Counted from the stretch's first letter, positions 7,551 through 16,671 are shown. The stretch is 45,849 bases of DNA from CAYOXD01 sp964407825 (GCA_964407825.1 CAYOXD010000013.1:1-45849), one strand, 5' to 3'. Program-made: numbers and translations. Notes: generated from the letters alone by a model not told the origin.

Positions 7551-8168
7551 ATGGGTCTCATTCATTTATTGCTGCATAATCCGCTGGGCTTTCTGGTCAT
7601 CGCCGTTCCGCTGCTCTATTCCATCATTCTGCATGAGCTGGCGCACGGCTGGGTGGCCTACCGGCTGGGAGATCCCACAGCCAAGCTGTTGGGCCGCCTG
7701 AGCCTCAATCCGCTCAAACACCTGGAGCCGGTGGGAACGCTCATGCTCTTCGTGTTCGGCTTCGGCTGGGCGCGGCCGGTGCCGGTAAATTTCAACGGCC
7801 TGCAGGGCGGACGCTGGGGGATGATCGCCGTCTCCGCGGCGGGGATAACGGCCAATCTGTTGCTGGCCTTTCTGGCGGTTTTTCTCGACCGGCTGCTATC
7901 GCCCTCGGGCTTCCTGGGGGCCCTTTTCTACTATATGGCCCAGATCAACATCATTCTGGCCGCCTTCAACCTGATTCCGCTGCCGCCGCTGGACGGCTCC
8001 AAGATTTTGATGGGGTTCGCGCCCGCGACGGTTCGCGATGCCCTCCTGCGTATCGAACCTTACGGACTCTTCATCATCATCGGGCTGCTCTATTTTGGCA
8101 TGCTGAACCCTGTCATTGACTTTTTCACATGGATCATTCGATCGGTCATTCAATTACTGCTTTCGTAA
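7551..8168 (+). CDS. Site-2-type M50 family membrane metalloprotease
   Basis: Membrane protein of 205 aa. The zinc motif H-E-L-A-H is at residues 28-32 within the first hydrophobic segment. The third-ligand region N-L-I-P-L-P-P-L-D-G lies near 142-151, as in the small site-2 protease family (PF02163-like). Five or six hydrophobic segments are apparent. This is the minimal form without PDZ or CBS domains. Family members cleave substrates within the membrane, but the substrate of this small class is not known to me. A second M50 gene follows after 19 nt. The first ATG with GGGGAG upstream was taken as start. Confidence 0.88.
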   Translation: MGLIHLLLHNPLGFLVIAVPLLYSIILHELAHGWVAYRLGDPTAKLLGRLSLNPLKHLEPVGTLMLFVFGFGWARPVPVNFNGLQGGRWGMIAVSAAGITANLLLAFLAVFLDRLLSPSGFLGALFYYMAQINIILAAFNLIPLPPLDGSKILMGFAPATVRDALLRIEPYGLFIIIGLLYFGMLNPVIDFFTWIIRSVIQLLLS

Positions 8169-8187
8169 GAGGGGATACTGTACTGGT

Positions 8188-8783
8188 ATGCCGAATCTCG
8201 CCGATGGTCTTCTATGGTATCTGGCATTTCTTTTTTCGACCGTGGTTCATGAGGCCGCTCACGCATTTGCCGCCATGAAACTGGGGGACAGAACGGCCTA
8301 TGAGGGCGGGCAGGTCAGCCTCGATCCCGTTGCGCACATCCGGCGGGAGCCTATTGGGACGGTGGTGGTCCCCATCCTGAGCTACCTGGCAGGTGGATGG
8401 ATGATCGGCTGGGCCAGCGCGCCCTATGATCCGGTGTGGGCGCGCACCTACCCGGAACGCTCGGCCGTGATGGCCCTGGCGGGCCCCCTGTCCAATCTTT
8501 TCATCGTTATCGCGGTCGGCCTGCTCATTCATGCGGGCATTGCCCTGGACCTGCTGTACCGCCCCCACAGCATCAATTTNNNNNNNNNNNNNNNNNNNNN
8601 NNNNNNNNNNNNNNNNNNNNNNNNNNNNNNNNNNNNNNNNNNNNNNNNNNNNNNNNNNNNNNNNNNNNNNNNNNNNNNNCCTTTCTGGGCATCCTGATTG
8701 CCTGGAAGGCTTTTGACTATCTTTTCGGTCCCATTCAGCTGTTTTTCATCAATCTGATGTATCCGGGGTGCGGGTACCACTAG
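8188..8783 (+). CDS. Second M50 family site-2-type protease (interrupted by assembly gap)
   Basis: A separate M50 membrane protease with the zinc motif H-E-A-A-H at residues 21-25 in its first hydrophobic segment, then GLGD-like and GPLSN motifs typical of the family. The stretch that should contain the third ligand (N-x-x-P-x-P-P-x-D-G) falls in the N run at 8580-8679. After the gap a C-terminal transmembrane segment resumes in another frame and ends at TAG 8781-8783. The frame break is explained by the arbitrary 100-N length, so I treat the gene as intact but incompletely sequenced. The divergent sequence relative to its neighbour argues for an old duplication or for two distinct subfamilies. 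Confidence 0.8.
8580..8679. other. Assembly gap (100 N) inside the second M50 gene
   Basis: Unlike the other two gaps, the flanks share no sequence, so bases are truly missing here. The missing part should encode the NPxPPLDG-type zinc-ligand segment. Confidence 0.95.
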
Positions 8784-8793
8784 GCAGGCGGGC

Positions 8794-9489
8794 TTATGAG
8801 TCAAGCTCCAGAACCTGGAGAAGGGCGGTCATGACCCGGTTGATGGCTGCGAACCTATCGCCACCCGCCAGTATTTCCTCCCGGGTCTGCACATAGGGAC
8901 TTGCCTCCAGCTCATCCCCGCAGTTTTCCACGAGGGACCGGGCGGACTCAGGGGTGGTCTCCAGGTGAAACTGCAGGCCGATGACGCGGTGATCGAGGAT
9001 AAATCCCTGATTCCGGCAGGCCTCACTGGAGGCGATGGGCACGGCATTCGAGGGGATCTCGAAGGTATCCCCGTGCCAGTGAAACACCTCGATGGAATCG
9101 GCGAAAACCGGCCCAAGGGGCGTTGCGGCGATTTCCCTGGACGGCCGAATGGGAAACCATCCGATCTCCCGATGCCGGTTCCTGGACACCCGGGCCCCCA
9201 GGGCCTCGGCCATGAGCTGGGCACCGAGGCAGATTCCCAGGACCCGCTTCCCCTGGGCGACGGCCTCGGCGATGAAGCGCTTTTCCGCCGAAAGCCAGGG
9301 ATACTTCATTTCGTCATGGACCCCCATGGGGCCCCCCATCACCACCAGCCAGTCAAACGCCGCCATGCCGGGGCATTCCTGGCCCAGGTAGAGATGGGTA
9401 TGGTGAACCGGGTGCCCCTTTTCGCGGAAATAGGCGTCCATGCTGCCCAGACCTTCGAAGGGCACGTGCTGCAGGCAGAGAATTCTCAA
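8794..9489 (-). CDS. Class I glutamine amidotransferase (GMP synthase GATase-like)
   Basis: Stand-alone glutaminase-type protein of 231 aa. The oxyanion strand is VVMGGPMGV, the nucleophile C87 is in GICLGAQ, and the His/Glu partners are in the LQFHLETTPE segment near 175-181. This is the GuaA-N-like family often labelled type 1 glutamine amidotransferase; related proteins act on gamma-glutamyl compounds or supply ammonia to an unknown synthetase. I chose a TTG start at 9489 because GGAG sits just upstream and the protein then begins MRILCLQHVP, as homologues do. The longer in-frame extension overlaps aroK. It lies 40 nt after aroK on the same strand, so it may be co-transcribed with aroE-aroK. 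Confidence 0.85.
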   Translation of the reverse strand: MRILCLQHVPFEGLGSMDAYFREKGHPVHHTHLYLGQECPGMAAFDWLVVMGGPMGVHDEMKYPWLSAEKRFIAEAVAQGKRVLGICLGAQLMAEALGARVSRNRHREIGWFPIRPSREIAATPLGPVFADSIEVFHWHGDTFEIPSNAVPIASSEACRNQGFILDHRVIGLQFHLETTPESARSLVENCGDELEASPYVQTREEILAGGDRFAAINRVMTALLQVLELDS

Positions 9490-9529
9490 AGGGTGGCTCC
9501 TTGCGATCCTGCCCTGTCGGAAGCAGGCC

Positions 9530-10051
9530 TCATTTCTGCTGCGTCGCCTTGCGCCAATGGGTACGGACAAGCGATGCGATCTCGTCCGGTGTGCGCTCAT
9601 CCGTATCGATCTGACAGTGGGCGGCGGCTGCGTATTTGGGGATTCTCGCCTCCAGGACCTCGGCCACCTCATCGGTGAAGGATTTTCCCCCGGTCAGGGA
9701 GGGCCGCTGGGTGTCGTCCTGGATGCGCGAGACGATGGTCCGGACCGTTGCCTTCAACCAGACGATGAGGGCATTTTCCTTCAACACCGCCACGTTTTCG
9801 GGCCTTTCGATAATGCCGCCGCCCGTGTCTATAATGACGCCATCGAGGGCTGCCAGCTCCCTGGCAAGCCCGGATTCCAGGTCCCGGAACCCCGGCCAGC
9901 CGTGCCGCTCCACGATTTCCGGTATGGAAATGCCGGCGTTTTCAACGATCCGCGCGTCCATGCCGATGCATGGCATGGACAGCTGTTCGGCGAGAATCTC
10001 ACCCACGGCGCTCTTGCCGGTCCCCCGATAGCCGATGAGCACGATATTCAT
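9530..10051 (-). CDS. aroK: Shikimate kinase
   Basis: Cytoplasmic enzyme of 173 aa that phosphorylates shikimate at O3 in the chorismate pathway. It has a P-loop G-Y-R-G-T-G-K-S at residues 7-14, the GMD shikimate-binding Asp near 32, an F-R-D-L-E segment with the substrate Arg, and the G-G-G motif near 77-79. The lid arginine is in the DDTQRPSL segment. Length is normal for the family. Its ATG overlaps the aroE stop by 4 nt (ATGA), so the two are translationally coupled. AroK versus AroL cannot be told apart here. Confidence 0.95.
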   Translation of the reverse strand: MNIVLIGYRGTGKSAVGEILAEQLSMPCIGMDARIVENAGISIPEIVERHGWPGFRDLESGLARELAALDGVIIDTGGGIIERPENVAVLKENALIVWLKATVRTIVSRIQDDTQRPSLTGGKSFTDEVAEVLEARIPKYAAAAHCQIDTDERTPDEIASLVRTHWRKATQQK

Positions 10052-10917
10052 GAGCTCAGCCGCTCCATCACAACCCGCCTCATCACCGCCACGGGGGCGT
10101 CGTGTCCCGTGAATTGCTCGAACTGCAGAATTGCCTGGTTGATGAACATGTCCACCCCGGAGATGACCGTGAGGCCCTGTTGCCTGGCATCTGAAAGCAG
10201 TTGGGTCTCAAGGGGGGTATAGACCACATCGAATACCACCTGTCCCGGTCGGAAAAGCGAGGGGGGGACGAGGGAAACCCCTGTCTTCGGATGCATGCCG
10301 ATGGGCGTGCAGTGGATAATGAGATGAGCGGAGGCCATGGCGCCGGAGAGGCTCGATTCATTCAGGGGCTCGGATTTGATCCGGGCCTCGGTACCGGCCG
10401 TAAGGTCCGTCGTCAGCCCCTTGAGCAGCGGCTCGTTGATGTCCAGGATCACGAGCTCGTTCATCCGGGTGCCCCGGGCCAGGGTAAAGGCAATGGCCCG
10501 GGCGGCTCCCCCCGCGCCCAGCATCAGGATGTTCTTTCCGTCGAGGTCCACGCCGGCATCCTCGATGGCCTTCAATGCACCCGGCCCGTCGGTCCCAAGC
10601 CCCCTCAACCGGCCCTTTTCATGAATCACCGTATTGATGGAGCCGATGCTCCGGTCCACGGGGGAGATCTCATCCACGTACTTCATGGCATCGATCTTGT
10701 GGGGGATGGTGATGCTCATGCCGCGAAAGTTACCCAGGGCCCGCATTCCGGCCAGGGCGTTTTTCACGTCCTCCACCGGATGGGCCACGTAGACGAAATC
10801 CAAATTCAGCGCCCTGAAGGCGGCGTTGTGAATTGCGGGCGAAAGGCTGTGGCCCACGGGGTTGCCGATAACGGCACAGATCTGGGTTTTCGTGCCGATG
10901 GAATGTTCCTCACTCAT
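10048..10917 (-). CDS. aroE: Shikimate dehydrogenase
   Basis: NADP-dependent reductase of 289 aa (3-dehydroshikimate to shikimate). Substrate-binding S-L-S-P is near 24-27, catalytic K74 is in IPHK and D110 in GTDG. The NADP Rossmann loop is G-A-G-G-A-A-R at about 133-139. The C-terminal Q-A-I-L-Q-F-E-Q-F-T-G segment is typical. The third substrate motif reads GTDG where many homologues have NTDG, a minor change. An AAGGAG site precedes the ATG. It is first in an aroE-aroK unit, probably followed by the amidotransferase gene. Confidence 0.95.
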   Translation of the reverse strand: MSEEHSIGTKTQICAVIGNPVGHSLSPAIHNAAFRALNLDFVYVAHPVEDVKNALAGMRALGNFRGMSITIPHKIDAMKYVDEISPVDRSIGSINTVIHEKGRLRGLGTDGPGALKAIEDAGVDLDGKNILMLGAGGAARAIAFTLARGTRMNELVILDINEPLLKGLTTDLTAGTEARIKSEPLNESSLSGAMASAHLIIHCTPIGMHPKTGVSLVPPSLFRPGQVVFDVVYTPLETQLLSDARQQGLTVISGVDMFINQAILQFEQFTGHDAPVAVMRRVVMERLSS

Positions 10918-11007
10918 TCAAACTCCTTGCTCACCGGGCCTTCGCCCCGGATGCCCGCTGTGGAATGGGTATCAAATCTCCACCGGGATGCGGATCGTCC
11001 TTTCGGA

Positions 11008-11370
11008 CTACCGGCGGAACCCATACTCCAGGGTAAAGAACTGGGGATTCAATTCGGCCATCGGCCCTCGGAGCTTATCGAGCTCGGCTGCCGGTCCATG
11101 TACCTCCAGTCGAACCAGCTTGGCTATCTTCAGCGCCTCCTGAAGGAGCGCCCCGACGTTTTGAAGGTGCGCCAACAGGGCATCGGCGTTCGCATACCCC
11201 TCGCGGCAATGGGCCAGGGTGTCGTCAAAGGTGAAACCGTAATACAGACACTCGTGTTCTCCACTGGTTTTGTCTACGAACTGCGTGCAAATCGATTTGA
11301 AGGCATCCATCTTGTCAGGGGGCACTTGGAAGTAGGGTACGATGGTGCAGCATTGGTCGGCGGTGCTCAT
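11008..11370 (-). CDS. Antibiotic biosynthesis monooxygenase (ABM)-fold small protein
   Basis: Protein of 120 aa resembling the dimeric alpha-beta ABM/YgiN ferredoxin-like fold. It has an N-terminal beta strand (TIVPYFQVPPDKMDAF), a helix, then ECLYYGF and a later helix with HLQNVG. The start MSTADQ at 11370 has an ideal AGGAGG; an upstream in-frame ATG at 11385 overlaps that site and is rejected. Members include quinol monooxygenases and heme-degrading enzymes, but the activity here is unknown. It sits downstream of the SulP/universal stress pair on the same strand. Confidence 0.65.
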   Translation of the reverse strand: MSTADQCCTIVPYFQVPPDKMDAFKSICTQFVDKTSGEHECLYYGFTFDDTLAHCREGYANADALLAHLQNVGALLQEALKIAKLVRLEVHGPAAELDKLRGPMAELNPQFFTLEYGFRR

Positions 11371-11565
11371 GGGTTCCTCCTTCATTGGCAGGCCATTGGG
11401 TGAGTCTTGCGCGTCATTTTCTAAATCGCTGCTGCCGGGGGGGCGGGGGCTCGCCTGCCATGGAGAGCCCTTCCCGGCACCGGGAAAAATCCACGCCAGA
11501 ATTGCGTTAAAGGTGGCGGGATGTCAAGATATAATTTCGGTAATCCCCAGTGCGCCGCCCATACG

Positions 11566-12507
11566 TCAGCAGATCTTGAGATCCTCCAGAAAATCCGGAT
11601 CCGCCTCTGGCAACCCCTTGCCCACCAGCAGGTTCGATGTCGTGCGCCCCAGCAACTGGGTGGGCAGGCTCCCCACGAATCGTCGATAGACATCGTGGTG
11701 AAGGCTGGCACCGAGGAAGATGACAGCTTCCTCTCCAGCCAGCGCACGAATAGGGTCCGCCGGATGTTTCCCCTCCAGCTGATGAATGGTGAAGGGTTTG
11801 CCGCACTGGGCCAGCCACTGCCCGGCCCGGCGGAGGCAATCCTGTGCGCGGCTGATGTTCGCCGCGTCGGTGCCGGGGGTGCGGACCCAGACAAGGTCCA
11901 GGGGCCGCGAGACCAGCGGCAGAAGCTGCTTGAGCACGGGGAATACCCGCCTGGCCGAAGTCGATCCGTCCACGCAGACCACGAAGCGGCGGTTCGCCAG
12001 GGGGTGCCTGATGATGAGAATCGACGTATGGGCGTCCAGCACCAGCCTGCGAAGGCTGTCGCCCGAGAGCATCCGCTGGAGCCGCCCGTGTTTCGGCGGT
12101 GCGATCAGGAGCAGATCGTACCGGTGACGGTCGATTTCATGGTTCAGGGTCTCCAGGCTGTGGCCGAAGCAGACATAGAAGGGAACCCGTTGATCCCAGG
12201 GCGTTTGACACACAAACAGGTGCCCGTTTGGAAGCTCCCGGATCTGGACGCGCTGCTGGGGGCGAACCACTCCCCTTTCGGTGAGGACGTCCAGCCCATT
12301 GGCCAGGGTCTGAACCCCGGGCGGCAGATGGAGGCGGTCCGTCAGATCGACTTCCCGGCCGAAGGGGGGGAGCGGCTCGATGGCATGGGTGCCCGAGCGG
12401 ATGGTGATCACGGACAGTTCCGCATGGAGATCCCGCACGAGATCCGCGGCGGATTCCAGCGCCTTCACGCACGAAGGGGAAGCGTCCACGTATACCAGGA
12501 GTTTCAT
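11566..12507 (-). CDS. Tandem-domain universal stress protein
   Basis: Two UspA-type domains in 313 aa. The first spans about 1-150 (starting MKLLVYVDASPSCVKAL); the second starts near 173 with RFVVCVDGSTSARRVFPVL. Each has the beta1-Asp of the nucleotide pocket. The second domain ends with LLGRTTSNLLVG, related to the ATP-binding G-x2-G-x9-G-S/T motif but imperfect. The gene follows the SulP gene by 19 nt on the same strand, so they form an operon. SulP/Usp pairing is common and suggests regulation of the transporter or a shared stress response. Confidence 0.85.
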   Translation of the reverse strand: MKLLVYVDASPSCVKALESAADLVRDLHAELSVITIRSGTHAIEPLPPFGREVDLTDRLHLPPGVQTLANGLDVLTERGVVRPQQRVQIRELPNGHLFVCQTPWDQRVPFYVCFGHSLETLNHEIDRHRYDLLLIAPPKHGRLQRMLSGDSLRRLVLDAHTSILIIRHPLANRRFVVCVDGSTSARRVFPVLKQLLPLVSRPLDLVWVRTPGTDAANISRAQDCLRRAGQWLAQCGKPFTIHQLEGKHPADPIRALAGEEAVIFLGASLHHDVYRRFVGSLPTQLLGRTTSNLLVGKGLPEADPDFLEDLKIC

Positions 12508-12526
12508 GAGAGGATCGTTTCCAGCG

Positions 12527-14383
12527 TCATGGGGCCACGTCCTTTTTGTCGTTTGAGGGGAGTTCGTCCGGGACTTCTGCGGTCTCGGACCGCGGAAGCT
12601 GGCACATTCGGGGTAGGGTCCCCTCGCCGAAAATTTCCCAATTTCCTGTCTTCAGGTCTGGGCATTCAACGAAGACCACTGCGGGACAAGTGGCACATAC
12701 GGCGGGGCAGAAGGATTCCCGCATGGCCTGGCGGATGGCCTTGCCCGTCGTGGTATGGATATGCGAGGCGCCGATATCTGTCAAGAGTCCGGAATTGTTC
12801 AGCACGTCAAAGACATCGTGGTTGACGCCGGAGAGGTACAGACCACCGCCGCGAAGGTGGATATCCCCCAGGATGATTTCCAGCACATGGATGCCGCTGG
12901 CATCCATGGTGTTCACATGGTGCATGCGGATCAGGAGGTTGGCCACATCCGGATGGTGGCGCATCCGGCGCTGGAAGTCCTCCACCACGAAGGTGGCGGC
13001 GCCGAAAAAGACCGAGCCCTCGATCTGGATGATGTCCATCTGGCAGCAGGTGCGGCCCTGGGCGAAGCCGGTCATCTTGCCTGTTTCGAAATCCGGCACC
13101 ACCGAGTAGATGCGGGGGCGGGATGTCTTTGCAAGGTGAAGACCGATGGACAGAAGGACCCCCACGTAAATCGAAAATTCGATGTTGACGAAAACCGTGA
13201 CCAAAAAGGTGACCACCATGGCGGCCGCGTCGGAGCGGGTGGCCCGCAGGGTGCGCAGGATGTCCCGGGTGCGGATCAGCTGGTAGGCCACCACCATCAG
13301 CACCCCTGAGAGGGCCGAAAGGGGCAGTTTGGCGGCCAGGGGACCGGCCAGCAGGACCACGGCCATCACGGCAAGACCGGAAATGATGCCGCTGAGGGGG
13401 GTCTTGCCGCCGGAGCGGAAATTGACGGCGGAGCGGACAAAGGAGCCGCTGCAGGGATAGCCGCTGAAAAAGGCCGCGCTGATGTTGGCCAGCCCCTGGG
13501 CCATAAACTCCCGGTTGATGTTGAGCCGCTGCCGGGTCTGATCGGCAATGGTCTGTGAGATGGACATGGCTTCCATGAGGCCCAGGATGGATATGGCCAG
13601 AGCTGCCGGTGCCAGCCGGCCGGTCTGTTGGAATATCTCCCATCTGGGCATGTGGAACGGCGGCGGACCGCCCGGCAGGGCGCCCACCACATGGAGTCCC
13701 CCCCGGTCCAGATGGAATATCGCCACGAGCGCTCCCACCAGGATCATGGCCACAAGGGTTCCGGGCAGGTTGGGCAGCCAGCGGAGAAAGACCAGCACAA
13801 TGACAATGGTCAGCAGCCCCAGAAGGAAGGGAACCGGATGAAACTGTTGCAACCGGCTGGATAAGTCGATCACCTCGTAAATGAAGCCGTCTCCCTGGTT
13901 GATAGGGATGCCCAGCAGATGCGGCAACTGCTTGAAGGCGATCAGCACCGCCGCACCGGCGGTAAATCCCAGCAGGACCGAATGGGAGACGAAATTCAGC
14001 AGCACCCCCAGTCTGGCCGCTCCCATGATCAGCCTTACCAGGCCGGCCATGATGGCCAGCAGGGCGGCAAGATGGATAAAGGACGTGCTGCCCGGGTGGG
14101 CGATTTCGCTCAAGGCGCTGAAGACCACCAGGGAGGACGTGGTGGTGGGGCCTGTAATCAGATGGGAGGAGCTGCCCCAGAGGCATCCGATGATGGTTGG
14201 GACGATGGAGGCATAGAGGCCGTACTGGACCGGAAGTCCGGCGATGATGGCGCAGGCCATGGATTGCGGTACAGCCACCACGGCCACCGTCAGGCCTGCA
14301 AACAGGTCCGCCTTAAGGTAGTGGCGGTTGTACTTGCGCAGCCAGGGCATAAAGGGGACGACATCTTCGATTCGCAGGTGCAC
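12527..14383 (-). CDS. SulP family anion transporter with STAS domain
   Basis: Inner-membrane transporter of 618 aa. The N-terminal part has the SulP signature (LFAGLTVAVVAVPQSMA, then GLPVQYGLYASIVP) and about 12-14 hydrophobic segments to about residue 430. The cytoplasmic STAS domain (about 450-560) has the phospho-acceptor-like M-D-A-S-G motif. After STAS comes a cysteine cluster C-x3-C-x2-C-x7-C (about 569-585), which is unusual and could bind metal or an Fe-S cluster. The anion is unknown; sulfate or bicarbonate are likely. Translation appears to start at GTG 14383 with GGAG upstream. First gene of a unit with the universal stress protein. Confidence 0.9.
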   Translation of the reverse strand: MHLRIEDVVPFMPWLRKYNRHYLKADLFAGLTVAVVAVPQSMACAIIAGLPVQYGLYASIVPTIIGCLWGSSSHLITGPTTTSSLVVFSALSEIAHPGSTSFIHLAALLAIMAGLVRLIMGAARLGVLLNFVSHSVLLGFTAGAAVLIAFKQLPHLLGIPINQGDGFIYEVIDLSSRLQQFHPVPFLLGLLTIVIVLVFLRWLPNLPGTLVAMILVGALVAIFHLDRGGLHVVGALPGGPPPFHMPRWEIFQQTGRLAPAALAISILGLMEAMSISQTIADQTRQRLNINREFMAQGLANISAAFFSGYPCSGSFVRSAVNFRSGGKTPLSGIISGLAVMAVVLLAGPLAAKLPLSALSGVLMVVAYQLIRTRDILRTLRATRSDAAAMVVTFLVTVFVNIEFSIYVGVLLSIGLHLAKTSRPRIYSVVPDFETGKMTGFAQGRTCCQMDIIQIEGSVFFGAATFVVEDFQRRMRHHPDVANLLIRMHHVNTMDASGIHVLEIILGDIHLRGGGLYLSGVNHDVFDVLNNSGLLTDIGASHIHTTTGKAIRQAMRESFCPAVCATCPAVVFVECPDLKTGNWEIFGEGTLPRMCQLPRSETAEVPDELPSNDKKDVAP

Positions 14384-14561
14384 GCGGTTACTCCAGGCAG
14401 CATTACCTATTCAGGCGGACGATGTGCCAGTGACCGGCAGGTTGACCCTTGTGACATTGACATGGAATCCACATTAACATAAATCTAAAGCAGAACAAAC
14501 AACTTGTAGCCTTTTACGAAACCGGATCGCCCCGACGGTTTCCCGAAGGCGGGGTCCCTGA

Positions 14562-15140
14562 ATGGCAAACGTCAACTGTTTTCATGTGCTGCAGGTACCG
14601 GAGACGGCCTCTGTCGAGGAACTCCGGCGCGCTTATATGCGTCTTGTCAGGCGCTGGCATCCGGATCAATACGTCGATGCGCCGGGGTTGCAGGCGGCGG
14701 CCCAGGAGCGGTTGAAACTCATTAACGCCGCTTACGAGGAGGCCAAAGCGATACGGGCGGCTTCTGCGCATCCCGGTCGGCAAGCGGGACCGGCCGGAAA
14801 AAAGTCGGGCAGACGGTCGGGGACTGGTTTTCCCGGCTGGCTTCGGGGCCTGTTCGGAACCGGAAAGGTCCTGAAGCGGCGGCCCGCAATGGATTCGAGA
14901 ACGAAACCGAGGCCCGGTCAGGCCAGGGCCGGGGGGGACAAGAATTTCGAAGCCATCTTCCAGGATGCCGTCCGGGCAAGGCCTGCGGCACCGGGGGGTG
15001 CCGCTCTGCGGCCCCGACCCCGGCCGACGGTCAAGTACAGGGGAGGGCGGATGCGCGGACGCCGGACAGGCGCGATGGGTGACAGGGAGCGCCTGCGGGT
15101 GGAGCCGATTCGCAGGGTCCAGCGCGTGGATAAGGTGTGA
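14562..15140 (+). CDS. Small J-domain protein
   Basis: Protein of 192 aa with an N-terminal J domain (about 5-65) that includes the H33-P34-D35 tripeptide needed to stimulate DnaK ATPase. The rest is a basic, Arg/Pro/Gly-rich, low-complexity tail without the G/F, zinc-finger or C-terminal substrate domains of DnaJ. It is therefore a class C J protein with an unknown client. It precedes cydA by 141 nt on the same strand, but a candidate promoter lies between them. Confidence 0.85.
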   Translation: MANVNCFHVLQVPETASVEELRRAYMRLVRRWHPDQYVDAPGLQAAAQERLKLINAAYEEAKAIRAASAHPGRQAGPAGKKSGRRSGTGFPGWLRGLFGTGKVLKRRPAMDSRTKPRPGQARAGGDKNFEAIFQDAVRARPAAPGGAALRPRPRPTVKYRGGRMRGRRTGAMGDRERLRVEPIRRVQRVDKV

Positions 15141-15158
15141 GGGGGGGATCTATCGGAG

Positions 15159-15188
15159 TTGACAAGCCTTTATCGGTTTCGATAGGAT
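15159..15188 (+). promoter_or_regulatory. Candidate cydAB promoter with overlapping inverted repeat
   Basis: A perfect -35 box TTGACA (15159-15164) is followed by an 18-nt spacer and TAGGAT (15183-15188). Within the spacer and -10 is the dyad TATCG-N4-CGATA (15171-15184), and a further TATCGG lies at 15151-15156. A repressor bound to the dyad would block the -10 box. The regulator is not identified. Confidence 0.45.
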
Positions 15189-15281
15189 CCCCCGAAATGA
15201 ATTGCAGGCGCTGCAGGCGGTTTTCCCCCGCTCCGGGCGCCACCTGCCCCTGACCGATCGAGAAAGCGCGGGGAGTGCCTG

Positions 15282-16670
15282 ATGGATACGTTGATCTTAT
15301 CCAGGCTGCAATTTGGCCTGACCACCGCATTTCACATCCTCTTTCCCACTCTCACCATCGGATTTGCCATCTACCTGGTGGTGGTCGAATTCTTATGGCT
15401 TCGCACCGGAGAGGAAATCTATTTCCGGATGTACCGCTTCTGGGTAAAGCTCTTTGCCGTGAATTTCGCGGTGGGCGTGGTCAGCGGCATCATCCTGGAG
15501 TTCGAGTTCGGGACCAATTTTGCGCGTTTCTCCCAGGCCGTCGGAAATGTCATCGGGCCCCTGTTCGCTTACGAGGCCCTGACGGCGTTTTTTCTGGAGG
15601 CCGGATTTCTGGGGGTCATGCTCTTCGGGTGGAAACGGGTGTCGCACACGATGCATTTTATCTCCACCTGCCTGGTCGCCCTGGGGGCCTCGCTTTCCGC
15701 CTTCTGGATTATGGCTGCCAACGCCTGGATGCAATTTCCGGCCGGATACCGGTTTGTCAACGGCCGGTTCATGGTGACGAACTTCTGGGACGTCATCTTC
15801 AGCCCCACCATGCCCTCGCACCTGGCCCATATGCTCATGGCCTCCTATGAGACCACCGTCTTTGCGGTGGCAGGTATCAGCGCCTATTACCTCTTGAAGG
15901 GCAAGCATGCACCCCTCTTCCGGAAATCGCTATTGCTGGCGCTTTCCATGGCGGCCGTGTGTGCCCCCCTCCAGCCGCTGCTGGGGGATTTCGAGGGGCT
16001 CAGCGTCTTTCACCATCAGCCCGCCAAACTGGCGGCCATCGAGGCCCACTGGAACACCAACACCCTGGGCGGCGCCTCCTTTGTGGCCTTTGCCCTGCCG
16101 GACATGGCCGCGGAGCGCAACCGGCTGGAGGTGACGATTCCCGACGGGTTGAGCCTTCTGCTGACGCACTCGCTGAAAGGCAAGGTCCTGGGGTTGAAGG
16201 AATTCCCGAGGCGGGATCGCCCCTATGCACCGGTGATTTTCTGGGCCTTCCGGTTCATGGTGCTCATCGGGGTGATTTTTGTTTTGCTGATGATCTGGGC
16301 TGCCTTCCTCTGGTACAAAAAACGGCTGACCGAGAGCCGGGCGTTTTTAAAGGCCCTGGTGATGATGCAGCCGGCCGGATTTCTGGCCACGATTCTCGGG
16401 TGGATGACCGCTGAAATGGGTCGACAGCCCTGGATCGTCTATGGGGTCATGCGGACCTCGGAGGCCGTGTCCCCCATCGCCACGGGCAACGTGGTGTGGT
16501 CCTTGAGCCTGTTTGTTCTGTTTTTCGGCCTGGTGGGCGCGAGCTATTTCTACTACGTACTTAAAATTCTCCGCAAGGGCCCGGATTTCGATTCCCCCAT
16601 TCCCTTCGTACAGCTTCGGGCGGGGATGCGGCCTCTGGAGGAATCGCTGCATCGGGAGGAGGAGCGCTGA
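15282..16670 (+). CDS. cydA: Cytochrome bd-type ubiquinol oxidase subunit I
   Basis: Catalytic membrane subunit of 462 aa that oxidises quinol and reduces O2 to water. H18 in the first helix is the likely heme b595 ligand. A second conserved His lies in PTMPSHLAHML. The M-G-R-Q-P-W signature of the CydA family is near 382-387. The protein is about 60 residues shorter than Escherichia coli CydA because the periplasmic Q-loop is short, as in CIO-type oxidases. This would support oxygen detoxification or microaerobic respiration. GGGGAG precedes the ATG. The next ATG follows the stop by one base. Confidence 0.95.
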   Translation: MDTLILSRLQFGLTTAFHILFPTLTIGFAIYLVVVEFLWLRTGEEIYFRMYRFWVKLFAVNFAVGVVSGIILEFEFGTNFARFSQAVGNVIGPLFAYEALTAFFLEAGFLGVMLFGWKRVSHTMHFISTCLVALGASLSAFWIMAANAWMQFPAGYRFVNGRFMVTNFWDVIFSPTMPSHLAHMLMASYETTVFAVAGISAYYLLKGKHAPLFRKSLLLALSMAAVCAPLQPLLGDFEGLSVFHHQPAKLAAIEAHWNTNTLGGASFVAFALPDMAAERNRLEVTIPDGLSLLLTHSLKGKVLGLKEFPRRDRPYAPVIFWAFRFMVLIGVIFVLLMIWAAFLWYKKRLTESRAFLKALVMMQPAGFLATILGWMTAEMGRQPWIVYGVMRTSEAVSPIATGNVVWSLSLFVLFFGLVGASYFYYVLKILRKGPDFDSPIPFVQLRAGMRPLEESLHREEER

Positions 16671-16671
16671 T

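Noticed and set aside
10201..11403. Long plus-strand ORF opposite aroE
   Set aside because: Antisense shadow of GC-rich coding DNA; the aroE reading frame has all catalytic motifs.
12807..14186. Long minus-strand ORF within the SulP gene
   Set aside because: Out-of-frame shadow, rich in Gly/Pro/His/Arg, with no transmembrane pattern.
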